Assembly (NCBI RefSeq): GCF_947623445.1
Contig: NC_135243.1
Coordinates: 22,390,479 to 22,454,478, forward strand
DNA length: 64,000 nt
Direction: 5' to 3'
From: Clavelina lepadiformis
Lineage: Eukaryota; Chordata; Ascidiacea; Aplousobranchia; Clavelinidae
The notes under the pieces are model-generated. The model ran no database searches. It worked only from the letters and a program-made list of their open reading frames with translations, and was not told the origin of the DNA. Within the stretch, counting starts at the first letter, position 1, and every line of letters begins with the position of its first letter. Position numbers and translations under genes: made by a program. Shown here one piece after another: positions 1-13,400 of the stretch.

Positions 1-1400
1 ATCTTTATCGCAAGCGATGTTTAAGATTTCTTTACTTTATGTCTAAAGCAAACAACATAGTCTGATAATATTTGTTGACAGCGCTTTTGTTTCTGACAAT
101 TAAAAATTAACCTTTTATGTATAACATTTGAAGAGGTTTCTTTCCTGCTTACTTGTGACCTCCAGCGTAAAAAATTAACAATTTATGTTAAATATTTTTG
201 GGTCTTTGTTACTTTTTTGTGGGTATAGGTTTCGTGGGTTTACCTTATGTCTGAAATAGTGACACGTAACTCATGAATTGTAAAATTGTCATCAAATTTT
301 GTAATGCTGGCATATCCACAATTGCAAGATTCTCAAGGAGCTGTATGACGTTATCCCGTAACGATAACATACCCTAAAAAATAAAATCAACAATAAAATC
401 AACTAAGTCAGTTTCGTTGGTAAAGTAATATCAATAAAAACGTAATTCACAGAAATGCAAATACCGATTTTACTGATTAGAACTTCTACCTCACGCAGTA
501 GTATAAAACGTTTTTCGGCCCAATGGTGAAGTGTTCAGGAGGTCTACCTCGTAAAGGAGCAACCAGGGTTCGGTACCCATTTGGGCAACAGTAGTATCAC
601 CCTTAAGCAACGATATAAACAACGCTTGCTCCTGTTCAGTTATTCTGATGAACAGTTCTAAATTCCGGCAGCACCATATAGAAAATAAGCAGGTGCGTCA
701 ATCGGACTTGGAGCATTAACTAGTTCAGTAACCGGGCTCGAATGGCGAGGAATCATTGCCGAATTTTGATGAAACGTGTGATAGCGTACCACAGTAATTT
801 CGATGAAGCAAATTCATAAATATCTTCCAGCAAAACTACTCAGAGGTAGACACAGTGTGGTAGACACGTGTGGTTTATGTAAGCAGGAGAATTGCATGCT
901 TGTAACGACAAAAGATTGGTTTTATGCCGTGCAAAGTGTTTCACTACATTGTCAAAGTAAAACGAATGGTATTATCTATAAATAGCTACAAATTGTGTAA
1001 AACAAGCAACGAAATGACTCCAGCTAAAATTTTTCTTGAATGCTGAAATGACTAATTTTTTTAAGAAATGGTGGCATCAAAATAAAACGAAATTCTGTAA
1101 TCATTGGTGTTTTTATTGCAGGGTCTTCTAAATGTAATACCCTTATACATGCAAATGGTCTTCATTGTCAACCAATACTACATCCTATGCTTGCTCAAGT
1201 AGTCTATTTATTGTAGAGATTCATTCTATAATTTAGCTAACTTCTGTATGCAGCAGACATCTAAGAATTCATCACCACTGCTTAGAAACATGGGATTTGA
1301 ATGCAGATAAAATTTATTAGAATGGAATCATTTCAAAACAAGAATAATTACACAATACGATTGAAATTCAAATGTTGATAATTGAGTTGAAGATGTTTCA
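1..1400. other. Gene-free flank with a possible tRNA-like SINE head
   Basis: No coding exon is supported here; open frames are short and show no recognisable domain. The only structured piece is a possible tRNA-like stretch at 518-586: a GCCCAAT start, a box-A-like TGGTGAAG, a box-B-like GGTTCGGTACCC and a TTGGGC end that can pair with the start. The stems are imperfect, so a decayed SINE head is more plausible than a working tRNA. Confidence 0.3.
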
Positions 1401-4400
1401 TTAATAATCTGTAAAATCCGATCCGACTTCTATAACATTCTAAAAAATTTATAAAAAAAATTTTTTGAATGATTAATTAAATACTATTTTTTATAGAAGT
1501 TATATAGTATTGCTATATTTTCCTTAAATAACAAAAATTAACACGGGTTAAATATACTATAGGATAAATGACGTATTGCTTGTAATTTTCGTATACTAAT
1601 TATGCTATTGTACATCCACCAACCGTTTTTGTTTTTACGGAAAGTCTGTACGGTTTAAATCGGTAGAGTTTTGGAAGAATTAGCCCAGATCCCGTAATAC
1701 CTGGAAAAGGTAAAAAGTGCTATGATATGTAAACTGTAAGAAGCTATGAATACGTGAAATGTAGATGCCAGATAGATGTATGATGCCACGACAAAGTTTT
1801 CGACAATACAGTAAAACCTGCGGGTGTGATACAATGACTGATTCGTTAATAATAGTACTTAATTACTTCTTAATAAGTAATTTAAACGATTCAACAGCAA
1901 TTTATCGACCGTGGTGTCGATAAATGATTGAGGGAATCCGCGCCTGTCAACACCGGTTGCAGTAAAGCGTGTGACGTCAGCTTTTATCCTATTGTCGTCA
2001 ATCTTTGGCTTCAATGAAGCGTTCACTCTCTATTGATACAAAAAAATAAAAACGATAACACGAAATCTTCTAGACTTATCTTTTTTGAAAGATATCCACT
2101 TATTTTTGTTTGGATGCAAATAACGTAATATAATTAATATAATTATAATAATAATGTAATAATGCTACGTTTTATAATGAATGCTCTTACCACTGTGAAA
2201 CGGAAAACTTGTTCTGTACTTCCATCAGGCTTCTCAACATTGACGTACAACGTAAACGTCCCAGTCACTGTGACGCCGCTTGACGTAATTTGTGCTTTGG
2301 GAGCTGATGATGCATCAAGTCCAAATTGCAACGGTCTAAAAAACATACAGGGTTGAGCAAGTCGATGAAAAGTGGTGTAAAAATATAATCACGGCCTTAA
2401 AATAAAATCACATAAAAATTATTCAAGCTACTTTAGGTTCTATTGTAGAAGAAGTTAAAATGTTCAGAATTAGTTAATAATTAGTTATAGTGCAGAAATC
2501 ATCGATCTTTTATCAAATTATTTCGTCATGACCGACATTAAAGCTTTCCAATTGTATTTGTTTGTTAAATGAAATTCTTGGCAAAATCAGTGTTTCTAAG
2601 GTGCTTTTGGAGACCGTAACAGTGTCTTAAATTTCTCCAACGGTCTCTTATAATTTACACTTCTGCAAATACCGCCAAAAATTAGCACTTATAGCTTTTT
2701 AAAATATAACGGCCTGTTAAAAATTTTCAGCCAAAATCAATTAGCTTACGCGCTTCCATATCTTTGAAGCGGTCGAATAAACCGAACTAGTTCTCGTGCT
2801 GTAATGGTTCTCCCAAATACGCTAGATAGTTTCATCTAAAAGAACAACCCGTTTACAGCTATAAATAAACGCAGGCTAAAGGCAAAAGAATTCTATTTAT
2901 AGGTTAAGTAATACGCTTCTATACAAAGTACCATGTTGAAGTTTTATGGTAACTGTTATAACATTTAAGTCTCTTCTTAATGCTAACACATGCAAGGTAA
3001 TAATTGGAGTCAATTTTGGTTTCAAATTTGTGTTTTATCAATGGGTACTATACTTTGTATATTTCGTACCTGTCTAGATGTTAGCTTGAGCTCCAATTGG
3101 TTGTTCTGGTAAACAGAATAGAGTAATGTGTTTAACATGTATTCGTCTACGGACAAATACACCATTTTAGTAGAAGATGGTAGGGATGGATTAATTTGGC
3201 GACGGAAGGGAAATCTAAAACAGTGGAGCCACAAATAAAACGCATACATTGGACACCTTTCATTTACTTTCCATACCTTTGTTTAGAGTTGTGCTCAATG
3301 CTGTAACACTGACCATTCAAAGTGGCAGTGATTCTGTTGTTGAGAATGCGAGGGCTTTGTTCAAGAGCAAGATTAATATTCGAACCCAAGGCAAGATATC
3401 GAGAAACTATAAAAGTAAATAAATTTAAATACGGCAACGTTACACTTTGAGAGTTTTGGTGCTTTGGTGCTTGCTACATGAAGCTGCTATAACGACTTAG
3501 CAGGCAGGAGATATTTAATAAATATTGTTTAGATCTCCAGTATTAATCTTGGAATTATTGTATTACCTGAATATTTTCCGGTGAGATCTTTGGCTCGGTT
3601 TCCTAATTCTTTAACCGCAGTTTTGCAGATCTAAAAGTGTGAAATAGTTTTTGAAAAAAATTTTTTAACGTTTGCCAAGGTAACGAGTTAATTTAAGTTA
3701 ACTTAAGTCAATGCGATAAAATTAAAACTTGCAAAGTATATAAGAATTTGCTTAAAAATATTTTTGATTGATATTCAGGGAAACTTGTGAGAATTACAAC
3801 ATAAAAACCGGTAACCACCGCTTTCTCTATTTCACGACGTATTCGTCCTTTAAAAAATCCAATGATCAAATTGTAGATTGCAGTCAGCAGAAAATTTTTT
3901 CCTTTCAACTTTACTTTGAAGTCTCCGATTGACGTCTTACATTTTCCGATCTCAAACTGCAATAAATTCAATTTCAGCCTTTTCTTATACACTATTTGTC
4001 TGTCTACGTTTAACTTCTGACTATATTTAACCGTAAATACATATATTAATTAATTTATGTTCTTGCTAATGATTTGCTATATTCAATAACTGCAGGTTTA
4101 TTCTTCTCTTTTTCAAGTTCGATATCTTGAGATATTCTAACGTCACTTCCTGTCACGGTGCCGGTTCCTGATGCTCGGACGGTTATACTGGAACAAAATA
4201 AGCAAGTTGAACACAAAGGAGACGAGAAGAATTTACTAAATGTTTCTAAACATTTTTTGTGATTGTAATAAACACAAAAACGAGTGATCTTACAAACCAA
4301 TCCTTTTCCATGCTTTCCAATTGGCAGTGATTCTGGCACTTGCCCGACTTACTGACACAGTGAAGTCATTTGGAAATTTTGCTGCATAATTTGTTCTTCC

Positions 4401-4976
4401 AAGGTTCAAAGATTGGATTTGGATTCTTCAGAAAATAATACAGTGTCAAAAAATTTATAATCATTTGTATAATCATTATAGTATATAGGCAGTATCACCT
4501 TTATCCACAATTGTTTTCATCTACACTTTAACCTATTTACAATGTTACCAAGTCTATTTTGCATGAATGCGATATTTAAACATTACTCTCGTTGTACTTG
4601 CTAATGGCATAATTTTTTTCGGAAAAGTCCTGGATTTTCAATTTTTCCAACTTTGGCTTCAAAAAGTCCAGAACTGCATTTTTCACTATGAAAAAGTCAG
4701 AAAATATGTAACTATGCCAACGTTGAAATTTGAAGTATTTTCGTAATATCATTTAATGAATCTTTTCCAAATTCATTTGCAAAACCTAATATAAAAACAT
4801 TTGAAAATAAAGGTGTAATAAAAACATAGAGTTGTTAAACTAAAATACTCACTGAAATCAAGACCTCTTGTGCTGACACCTATGCTTATGTAAGAAGACG
4901 TTTGATGAGGAAGGAGCAGCATCACCACAGAGAGGAAGAAGAATACACCAAGCTTCATTTTTGATTTGTCGTTCAC
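1401..4976 (-). CDS. BPI/LBP-like lipid-binding protein, gene 1 of 4 (13 exons)
   Basis: Secreted protein of the BPI/LBP/PLTP/CETP family, whose members bind lipopolysaccharide or lipids. Exons in coding order: 4976-4853, 4685-4598, 4425-4294, 4187-4091, 3956-3819, 3630-3567, 3406-3277, 3214-3070, 2835-2750, 2335-2191, 2029-1867, 1700-1624, 1439-1401. All borders fit GT-AG and the frame stays open, giving 469 residues from the ATG at 4958 or 475 from 4976; the inner ATG gives the tidier signal peptide. Family marks: an N-terminal hydrophobic leader then a STRGLDF stretch, exon 3 ending in NWKAWKRI, the disulphide cysteine pair in exons 5 (GKCKTS) and 6 (ICKTAV), LPSSTKMVYLSVDEYMLNTL in exon 8, and a short last exon coding NVIEVGSDFTDY. 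A TTATAAATA box lies about 60 bases before the first ATG. Role in antibacterial defence is inferred from family. Confidence 0.9.
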
Positions 4977-5804
4977 TTATTTTTTGCACATCAATGGTTT
5001 TCAAAATGCCCGGCTGCAAAGATAAGTGTTGGGTATTTATAAGGTTTGGATGGTTTCTTGTTGCGGGGTGCGATGAATCGTGACTTCCGAGCACATAAAT
5101 ATAAACTACGACGTATATTTAAACGTTCTACTGTTAGGCTTGTCTGCTGTATCTTATGCTGACGAGAAGTTTGTAATTGCGATAAACTTTTTTAATTTGT
5201 ATCATAGCATATTAATTGAGCGTTTGCTAATCTGCGTGGTAAATTAATCACGTTTTTGCTCCTCGTGTTTTTGCCTTGTGCTCTTGAATAGATGTAGAAA
5301 CCGCTAAAAAAAACTTTTGATCAGCAACTACCCTAAGCAACAACATCTAACATTATAAAAACGAAACCAATTTCTAATATCAGACTACATATTAGGTAAA
5401 TCGTGTTGATATGTAATTACTCTTTGCGCCGTGAAAGTGCAAGAATTTAGCAAAATAGCAATTCATAAATAGACTCTGCCAAAAGTTATCTTCTGTGAAA
5501 GCAATTTCCGATTTTTATATTTAACAATGCAACAGTAGATTTTTCATATTCATGTGCTTTCGTGGGATTGTGTCATAAGCCACAAAAATTTGTTTTATCT
5601 TGCGTGTGTTCATAACTCTGCAAGGCGGTTGGTACAAATTAACAATAAAGGCAAAGACGCTCTGTCGGTACCACAAAAACGAGGCAAATAAAAGCTCTTT
5701 CGTTGCAATACAAAGTATAAATTGCACCACGTTTGTATGCCAACACAGTGACGTAAGAAAACATAATTGTACAGTTATCACAAATATCTTAAAAATGATT
5801 GTCA
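4977..5804. other. Intergenic, 5' flank of BPI-like gene 1
   Basis: Upstream of the first BPI-like gene. A TATA-like TTATAAATA (minus strand) lies near 5036-5044 and a pyrimidine-rich stretch lies between it and the start codon. No coding exon or other RNA gene is seen in the rest. Confidence 0.4.
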
Positions 5805-6024
5805 TGAACCCCTTGGTGGAACCAAAGAGCCAACGAAGCAATGCGAGCAAAGAAGACGGCTTACAAAGCCTGGCTCCATAACAGGTCGTGGTCTACTTTG
5901 CGAGCTCGTTACACTGAGGTGCAAAAAGCTGCTGCGCAGACAGTGAAGTGGTCCAAGGAGAAAACTTATGGAAGGAATTTGGAAAATATGTGTGGCATGT
6001 GTCAAACAATATTTGGCTTTTCAT
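5805..6024 (+). mobile_element. LINE fragment (linker between endonuclease and reverse transcriptase)
   Basis: An open stretch starts with TPWWNQRANEAMRAKK and continues with YKAWLHNRS, RARYTEVQKAAA and KWSKEKTYG. This is the typical region between the endonuclease and reverse transcriptase domains of invertebrate non-LTR retrotransposon ORF2 proteins. Only about 70 residues remain and the frame ends in a stop at 6022-6024; no RT domain follows, so this is a truncated relic. It lies between BPI-like genes 1 and 2, in the opposite orientation. Confidence 0.65.
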
Positions 6025-6879
6025 AAAATATTTCCTCAGGTATTAGACACTTTTGTAGATTATATTTTAAACGATACGTGATTATGCATCCTGCATTACC
6101 GTGGCAGCATGAGTTTGTGGTATTTTCATATGTTTGTTATTGCCCACAAGAAGGTTGGCATTAATCCGGTGCAACACGACTTCAATCTTGCGACACAATT
6201 AATTCAATCTAGTAAACTATAGCTCGTTTGGTAACTTTGGTATTTGTAAAGAAACCAACTTTACCGTACTGTATTCTTTTTTTTATTTCTGCTAAACGTT
6301 TTCACCAACTTACCAGCTATTTTCGTATATTTACCAATATCTGTTTTTTTTTGCTTATTTCGCAAAATGCAAAGTTATCAAAACAGACATGACAATTGTC
6401 GTTTATGTACTTAGTTTTGTTTATGACTATACAAAGATCTCAAGACCGATATATGTCCATGTATAATAATATATTCTGTTTTTCGTATCACTATTAGCAA
6501 ATTACAATATATATAGTTTCGTGAAACGCAAACCACGTGTCGTAAGAATGAACAAATATGTACCATACATAAAATACCATACTTTTTTTTGTAAATAGTC
6601 AAGATAAAAACACGCATTATGACAAGATGTAGAATTAACTTGACGGCACAATATGACATTACACGTCCTAAAATTGTCTTTATAATCCTTACATTATTGA
6701 TTAGGTTTCGAAACGTTTGTTCACTTTAAAACAAGTAGAACAATCAAACGCAGTTTAAATAAAACAAAACTTTGATTGTAGCTAAAATTGATATTTAAAG
6801 AGAAATTAAGATAAATAGATTCAAGTTATCAATACGTTGGCATCTACACAACCATCTTCGTCTTATTATATTCTCTGGA
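6025..6879. other. Intergenic AT-rich DNA
   Basis: AT-rich sequence downstream of BPI-like gene 2. Several T-runs and short frames without recognisable domains; no gene supported. Confidence 0.4.
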
Positions 6880-9800
6880 TTAGACTGCGACGAAATCTGC
6901 TCCCACCTCGACCACATTCTAGAAAAAACAACACTACAGTTAAAAAATGGAATGAACTACATGCAGAATATCAGGTAGAATCTAAATTGAGCAGTTTGCA
7001 CTAAATGCTGGATAAAGATAATAAAAGTCATTCCGCTTGTCCGGTATATACCTGTTACCACAAGCTGATACGCGTATTATCGTGAATATACCGTATGTCT
7101 TAAAATCGGTTGGAATTTATAAAATTCGGAATATAGGAAACTTACGTCTCTAGTCACTAAAGTAAGATCTTTGGTTCCAAATCCATAAAGACTTGGAATA
7201 GAGAAGGTAATCGACGATATTTCTGAAACAATAAAACATCTTAATTAAGAGCAATAATCATAAACGCACACTTTTCTACTTAATATCCAATATTCATATT
7301 GCAAAATCCAACAAAATTACATACAGCTGCAAGACAAAGCACGTAAAGTGGGTAAAATTACATCATGTGTACTCATATCATATCATATCACATCATGTGT
7401 ACTTATATCATATCATATCACATCATGTGCACTTACTTTTCAGCACAAACTCAACCTTTTCCGTCAGGAAAGCGTCAATGATTTTGTTTAACACATCGAC
7501 TGGAATGACGTTGCTCTGAGAAGCGCGGACTTGGATAGTAGAAATGTGCGCCGACAGATCATTGTTTTCCACCATAACTTCTCCACCGAGGCTTACTCGC
7601 TGTGCAAAGACCGGCAGGTATATTTTCAAATCAAGAAATTTTAAAATTAAGTACATAAGCTTGTGATAATGCCATGACTTACAGCTCCGAGGTACGCAAG
7701 CGGTCTTGCTTGGATTTCGTCGACGCCAATTGCCAAAGATACCTCTGCTGTAACTGTTACTCCTGTCTCTTTGATGAATATTTTCGGAGCCTTTCGGGCG
7801 GATACGCTGATTTTCAAAGCTCTAAACAAGTTGTGTTATTTAGGCTTAGAAAATATTTATTCCGTGTTTCTGTTAGAAATCTTGAAACTCATCAAGTAAC
7901 CGACGTTCTGTCAAATGCTCAAAAGCATATCGCGGTATTTATTACATTTGATATACTCACTTAGTCCCATATCTACCAAATTGACGGTTGAATCTGGCTA
8001 ATTCAGTCGCCCTTAGAGCTCTTCCTAGGATCTTAAGAAGCTGAAAATAAATACGTTCGGATAAATTTGTGGTTATTTTTGCAAATTTACATCAAAGTCC
8101 AAATTAAAATTTTTCAATAAGTTTTGAAATAAACTATGCAGATTTATACAGGGAGTTTGTTCAAAAACTTCTTGTCACTCACATCTGACGCAGTAAATGT
8201 CTGGTCAAGAACCTTGTTCTGCCACAGAGAATAAATCATTGTGTTGAAGACAAATTGGTTGATGGACACTTCAGCCATTTTATTATCATCGTGAAGGACT
8301 GGGCTTTGAGGCAACGTGAATGGAAATCTGCACGACATAGCAATTTTATTAGATGATAATCATTGCATTTAAAATAAGTGGCATACTTTTCACATTGCGT
8401 GACGGTTAATGAATGGATGCCAATTTATTAATATGAGAATTCTCGCCTTAAAATTAAGGTTAAGTTGCTTTTCGTTTGCATATATATACGGCAGCTTACG
8501 TCTGGCCCGGGTTGCGGCTTTCGCTGTAGCATCTTCCATCCAATCCAATGATACCTTTGTTTCCATCCACACGAGGATCAGTGACCAATCCAATGTTGAT
8601 GTATGTTCCAAAGATCAAGAACTGAGTAGCTAAAATGAAAAAATAAACGTTCTTTGCTTTTTCTGGATTCCATTTTAACCAACGAAATATTTTTTCGTTT
8701 TCAAATGCTTACTGTCGTATAAGTCTGTAAGGTCTCCAGCTTTTGAATTGAGTTCATCTTTGGCTACATCACAAAGCTGTCGAAAGCAATAGAATTGTTC
8801 TTTATTTTTTGCTAAATCTATTTGCCAGTTCCGGATGCAATGTTAGAGCAGTGTCCAGTTAAGTAAATTCTTACCACGTCGGCAATTTTTCCCTTGAAAA
8901 GACCTTGGAAAAGGTCGATAACCACGTTCACAAGCGGTTCTAAGAAAAATTCTATTCCGCCCAAGTCGACACCTACGTCTATATCACCAATGGCAGCGTC
9001 ACAGCTTGAAATAGAAAACTGAAAAAATAATAAAAACCAAATTGGTTCTTTGCATATTTTCAAAGTTTTGTCTGGGAAGCCAGGTTTTGCAGTGAAGATA
9101 AAAAACTTCAACACTAATTAATTAATTAAACGAAGTAAATCACTGATTAGATCTATATGCAGTGTTGGAGCAATAACAAATAATTTTGGAATAATCAATC
9201 CAATCTTTGCAACCTAAGCTTTAACTGCCGTCGTAAATATGAAGTTAGAAGCAGTCACTGGAGATACACTGGTAAATTAATTAGTAATGCAAAAAGGAAA
9301 ACTTCAAGTTTTCTAAACTTCTTCAAAATCAACAAAAATGTCTTCATAATCGTTCAATCCACTTACTTTTGGTTTTCCTTGATCGTTTTTCTCGACTTTA
9401 ATCTTCATATTGAGGTTTAGATGATTAGCCGTTAAGGAGGCGGTAGTACCAAAATCGAACAATTTCGGCACGGGGATCCTAAAGAATGTATGTTTTAGGT
9501 GCTTATAATTGTGATTAAGTAAGCAGAAGTAAGCGGGTCTTCAATGAAAAAGTGTACAAATATGCAAACATTCAGATTTAAGTTGCTTTAGTAGGATAAC
9601 ATTTTTCCAGTTGTTAGGCAACTAATCAAGGCATGCTTTATTACTGTATGCTGGGATAAAATTCAAACCTACTTGAATATTCCGATATCTATTTCTTTTT
9701 CAAGATATACCCTAAAGTAGGCGCTTAGGGTTCCACGGGCGCCTGCAGCCGTTACCCCAAAGATGTCGGGTTCTTCCAGTAAAACCTGAGTTTCTCCTAA

Positions 9801-10421
9801 ATCCAAATTGTGCATTCTCATGCTACAGATAAAAGAAACGTGTTGTTACTTCAAAGTAAAAAGACATTTGTTTTATTATAATTATTATTATTGCAGCTGA
9901 GACCAAAATAAATTTACTTTAATTGAAGTTTCAGAGTTCTCTATCATCATGGCTCTGAACCATGACGTAAATATCCTTTACCAGGAAAAAAAAGTTGCAC
10001 CAGCAAAGCTATAAAGCCGTATATCGCATTGGAAGTAGCGGAAATTTTAACATCGGTAAAAAAATTTTACACTCCAATTAAGACATTTTCAAAACAAAAC
10101 GTACTTCCTGATCTCATATCCATCTCCATCAAGTCCACCGATGTTGACTTGATCAAGATAAGGTTTCACAAAAGCTAGGACGACTTCTTTCACTGAAGCA
10201 AGATTTAGTTCGGTTTAGAGACTTGTCTTGCATTTGAAACAAATAACTTACAGCAGTAAAAACAAACATAATAGAATTGAGAAAAACAAATGCTAATTTT
10301 TATCTCACTTACGGAAAGCGAGTCCTTTGTTGCTGACGGAAACTTGTATCCCAGGATTTGCCGAAGTAGACGAGACTGCAAGACAAATCAAAACAGCCAC
10401 CACTGATGCAGAGCACTTCAT
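6880..10421 (-). CDS. BPI/LBP-like lipid-binding protein, gene 2 of 4 (13 exons)
   Basis: Second tandem member of the BPI/LBP family. Exons: 10421-10313, 10192-10105, 9822-9673, 9478-9367, 9018-8875, 8776-8713, 8629-8500, 8327-8183, 8040-7961, 7821-7683, 7599-7437, 7222-7146, 6918-6880; joined they give 479 residues with no internal stop. The leader (MKCSASVVAVLICLAVSS) ends before NPGIQVSVSNKGLAF, the usual family start. The conserved cysteine pair is in exons 5 (ISSCDAAIG) and 6 (LCDVAKDEL); exon 7 carries DGRCYSE, exon 8 MAEVSINQFVFNTMIYSLWQ, and the last exon NVVEVGADFVAV. Exons 3 and 4 are longer than in genes 1 and 4, and exon 3 lacks the SGSWKAWKK motif, so this is the most divergent copy. 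Two TATA-like sequences lie near 10456-10464 and 10550-10558 upstream. Confidence 0.9.
7361..7436. repeat. 30-bp tandem repeat, about 2.5 copies, at a splice donor
   Basis: The unit starts CATCATGTGTACT and ends in ATATCATATCATATCA. Copies are 7361-7390, 7391-7420 and a partial 7421-7436. The array lies wholly in intron 11 of BPI-like gene 2 and abuts the donor of exon 11 (exon end 7437), so the partial third unit contains the splice donor itself. Confidence 0.85.
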
Positions 10422-13400
10422 TGAGGTAGCTTTATGCTTCACTTCAGGACAATGTACAGTATATAGATAAATTCTTTAAATTTTCACCACGTTATTCTAG
10501 CGAGTTCTGTTGGTATGGTTGGAGAATGAAATGTGTTTTAATAAAGCGAAAACTTTTATACACTAAACAGAGACATAAGTACTGGGGCGTTGCCTGCTGC
10601 AAGGAAACGCTTCAATAGAAAAAGCCTTTTTTTCTTAAATTCTCTCGGTGTTATTTTTGTACCAACCGTAAAAATTTGAAACAATTTTGCTAAACGGTCG
10701 ACACTCCAACTTATTACACCTTCTTGTCACGCAAGCCCTATAGAGGTTTAGCTTTTTTGGCAAAACTTTAATACCTTTGCATGTTTATAGGCTAAGCAAT
10801 TGCATTTCAGTTTAGCAGTTCTACATACAACAATTGCAACCACCAACTCACAATCGATTTCAGGTTAATTCTGTTAAATTTGTTTTGATGATTATCTGTA
10901 AGTGTTTCAGCTGCAATTTTACTAATGAACGTCCATAGATATGTTATTCTTTTAATACTTTATGTATGCACTTAATAAATTTACACATTAAACAAAAACG
11001 TAATCAGCTTGCTATATAGCTTTAAATTAAACGTCGTAGATAACATCAAAACAAATATAACAAACATAAAACGTAAAAATTTAATTGATTTTATTTTTCA
11101 CACAATGAAAAACATTGTTGAATGCATAAGCAAACACAAGTAGACCGAACGTGCAAAGTTTGCATTTTCTGTTGTTTACGCCAAATAAGGTTTTTCTATT
11201 GTTTAGGGGACACATTTCTGTTTGCGGCTGCAGTGTTTACCAAACAAAACACTCCGTAGAATAAGAAAACCATTAAAAAGGAATATTCAAAAAACGTTAA
11301 GTGAAATAATAGGAAATAAGTCAACCAACGAACTGTTTATGATAACTCGATGTACAAATACATCGTTTCTCTCTTTAGTTTGATAATTTTAGCATGATTA
11401 AATAAATTGATTCATGTATATAGGCTACTATTTTTTTTTCAACACATCGTCACACCTTAAATCGAGCCTTTCTGTAAGACTGAATTTAGTAAGTGATATG
11501 CATTATGTGAAACAATTATGGCTATCTGCTAAGTTATAAGTAATATATACGACATTAAAAGTATAACCAGAAATTTTATCTTCCATTTTATCATTAAATT
11601 TAAATCATTCACGTTAGGTAGTTTCTTAGGCAAAGGCTCTTTGTTTACTGTAAATCATAAAGCAAGCCTTGTCAAGTCATTATTTCCAGCGATTATAAAG
11701 CGATTACTTCCTGTATAGCACTCACATTTCCTATTCAACTCGTTTTTATCAGAGCAGTTACTGTATCGCATCCATCTTTACTCGAATGCTTGCTTTTCCG
11801 TCAGCAGATTGTAACTTTTATACTGAAGGATGTTTTTGTGAGATTCTAAAATTGACTCCGACAAAAGTCCTCTTTCGTCACTGATGATGTTTTGTCACAT
11901 TTCTCCCTTTTTTATTTTAAACTCTTATTAAGTTAAAAATACATTGATGTCAATATTTTTTGAACAAAACCGAAGTATGAATGTAACAAAAGGCAACGTC
12001 TCAATCGATTTCCTTCAAGTAAAAGTACCCCGTGGGAAATCCCAAAACATGGCCAGTCATTGTAACTTTGACCTTACGTCATAATAGCCGATGATTTCAG
12101 ATTGTTATTTTACAGAAATTTCTACGTCATGGAATGGTGGAAATTTTGTTGCATTTCGTCAGAATTAATTTGTTTGCTTCCTGTAAGAGCCATTGTAAGA
12201 GAGAATTTTATATAGATGTAGATTGGTTATTATTAATTAATAAAAGAAATTTATTTAAATTATGTGTTAGTGTAATGAGGTGATAACTGTTGTCCCTTTT
12301 TTGACAGGCAATAATTGAATGTTATTTTGCAATGCATTTCATGCTTTTAAAAGCATTGGGACAAGCTTTGTAAAAACGTTCAGGTAAAGAAACATGAAGT
12401 AAAGAAGCAAAAAAACACAACTAAAGTTTACTGAAAAGACTTGTTCTTTGAAAGCAAAACCACGCAAAAACCATATCAGAGGCATTTCGGTTCTACGGTA
12501 ACGTTTGTTAATCGTTTTCAGTTTTATGGTTTAGCGCAAAACTTATTTCGATTGATAGATGCATGGTCTATCTGCAGTTTGTTATAAGCAGCTCAGCGGA
12601 AGTTCCTTCGGTTGCCCTGGGGCTTAAACTGTCCGTCACATCACGTACTAGTGGTCTTAAACGATTATCGTGTGAAAGCTTGCTACAAATAAATCGTAGC
12701 TTGTTAAAGCGTAACAGCTTGATTGATAAGGAAACAAACTACAAATGATACCAGTGTGAAATGATAGAACTTTGTGAAAGAAAATTTTGGACTAAATTTT
12801 CCAGTTAGGTATAGTTAAACACTCTACGACGTTTTCATTAGTACGCCTTATTTATGCCTGATCACTTCTGTTATACGTCATACACCTCAACTATAAAAGA
12901 TTATACATTTATTAAGATCAAATCTAGAATTTATAAAATCAGCATCCTTTTCGGTTCCTCTTTGAGAGTAATTTGCTTGTTGTCGATGTGACGTAAAACA
13001 ATGTTTATTTGAGTAGTTTTTAGTCTCTATCTATGATAATGTTGTATGAGAAAAATATGTTTTGTTGAGCATGCGTTCTAAATCAATTTTCTGATGGAGG
13101 TATAAGGCTACCCTTTCCGTTCTTATTGCACACCCCAAGCATTTTAGCAGTCTTTATAAAGCTCACGGTTTCCGTTATTGGCAATTTTACAAAGTTACTA
13201 CAGCTAAATAATTTTCATCCATTCATCACGTGTCATCCAACTTAAAACTCTGACTGCGCACAACACTCCATGTTTATTTAAATACTTGCACAGAGACTGT
13301 GGATAGGAGTTTTATCGGTGTCTCCATCCCAGATTTTATCTTATGTTTCTGCCGAGATTTCCTTTTGTTCCATTTAGATGCACAAATTTGTTTCTTGGTA

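Noticed and set aside
2162-2356. A plus-strand 64-residue frame
   Set aside because: It is antisense to exon 10 of BPI-like gene 1, which fits the family and the common exon plan.
5521-5850. A minus-strand 109-residue protein
   Set aside because: Hydrophobic stretches come from T-rich DNA, and its upstream end is antisense to the LINE fragment at 5805-6024.
7361-7436. A CRISPR-like array
   Set aside because: The units are directly adjacent without spacers, in a eukaryotic intron.
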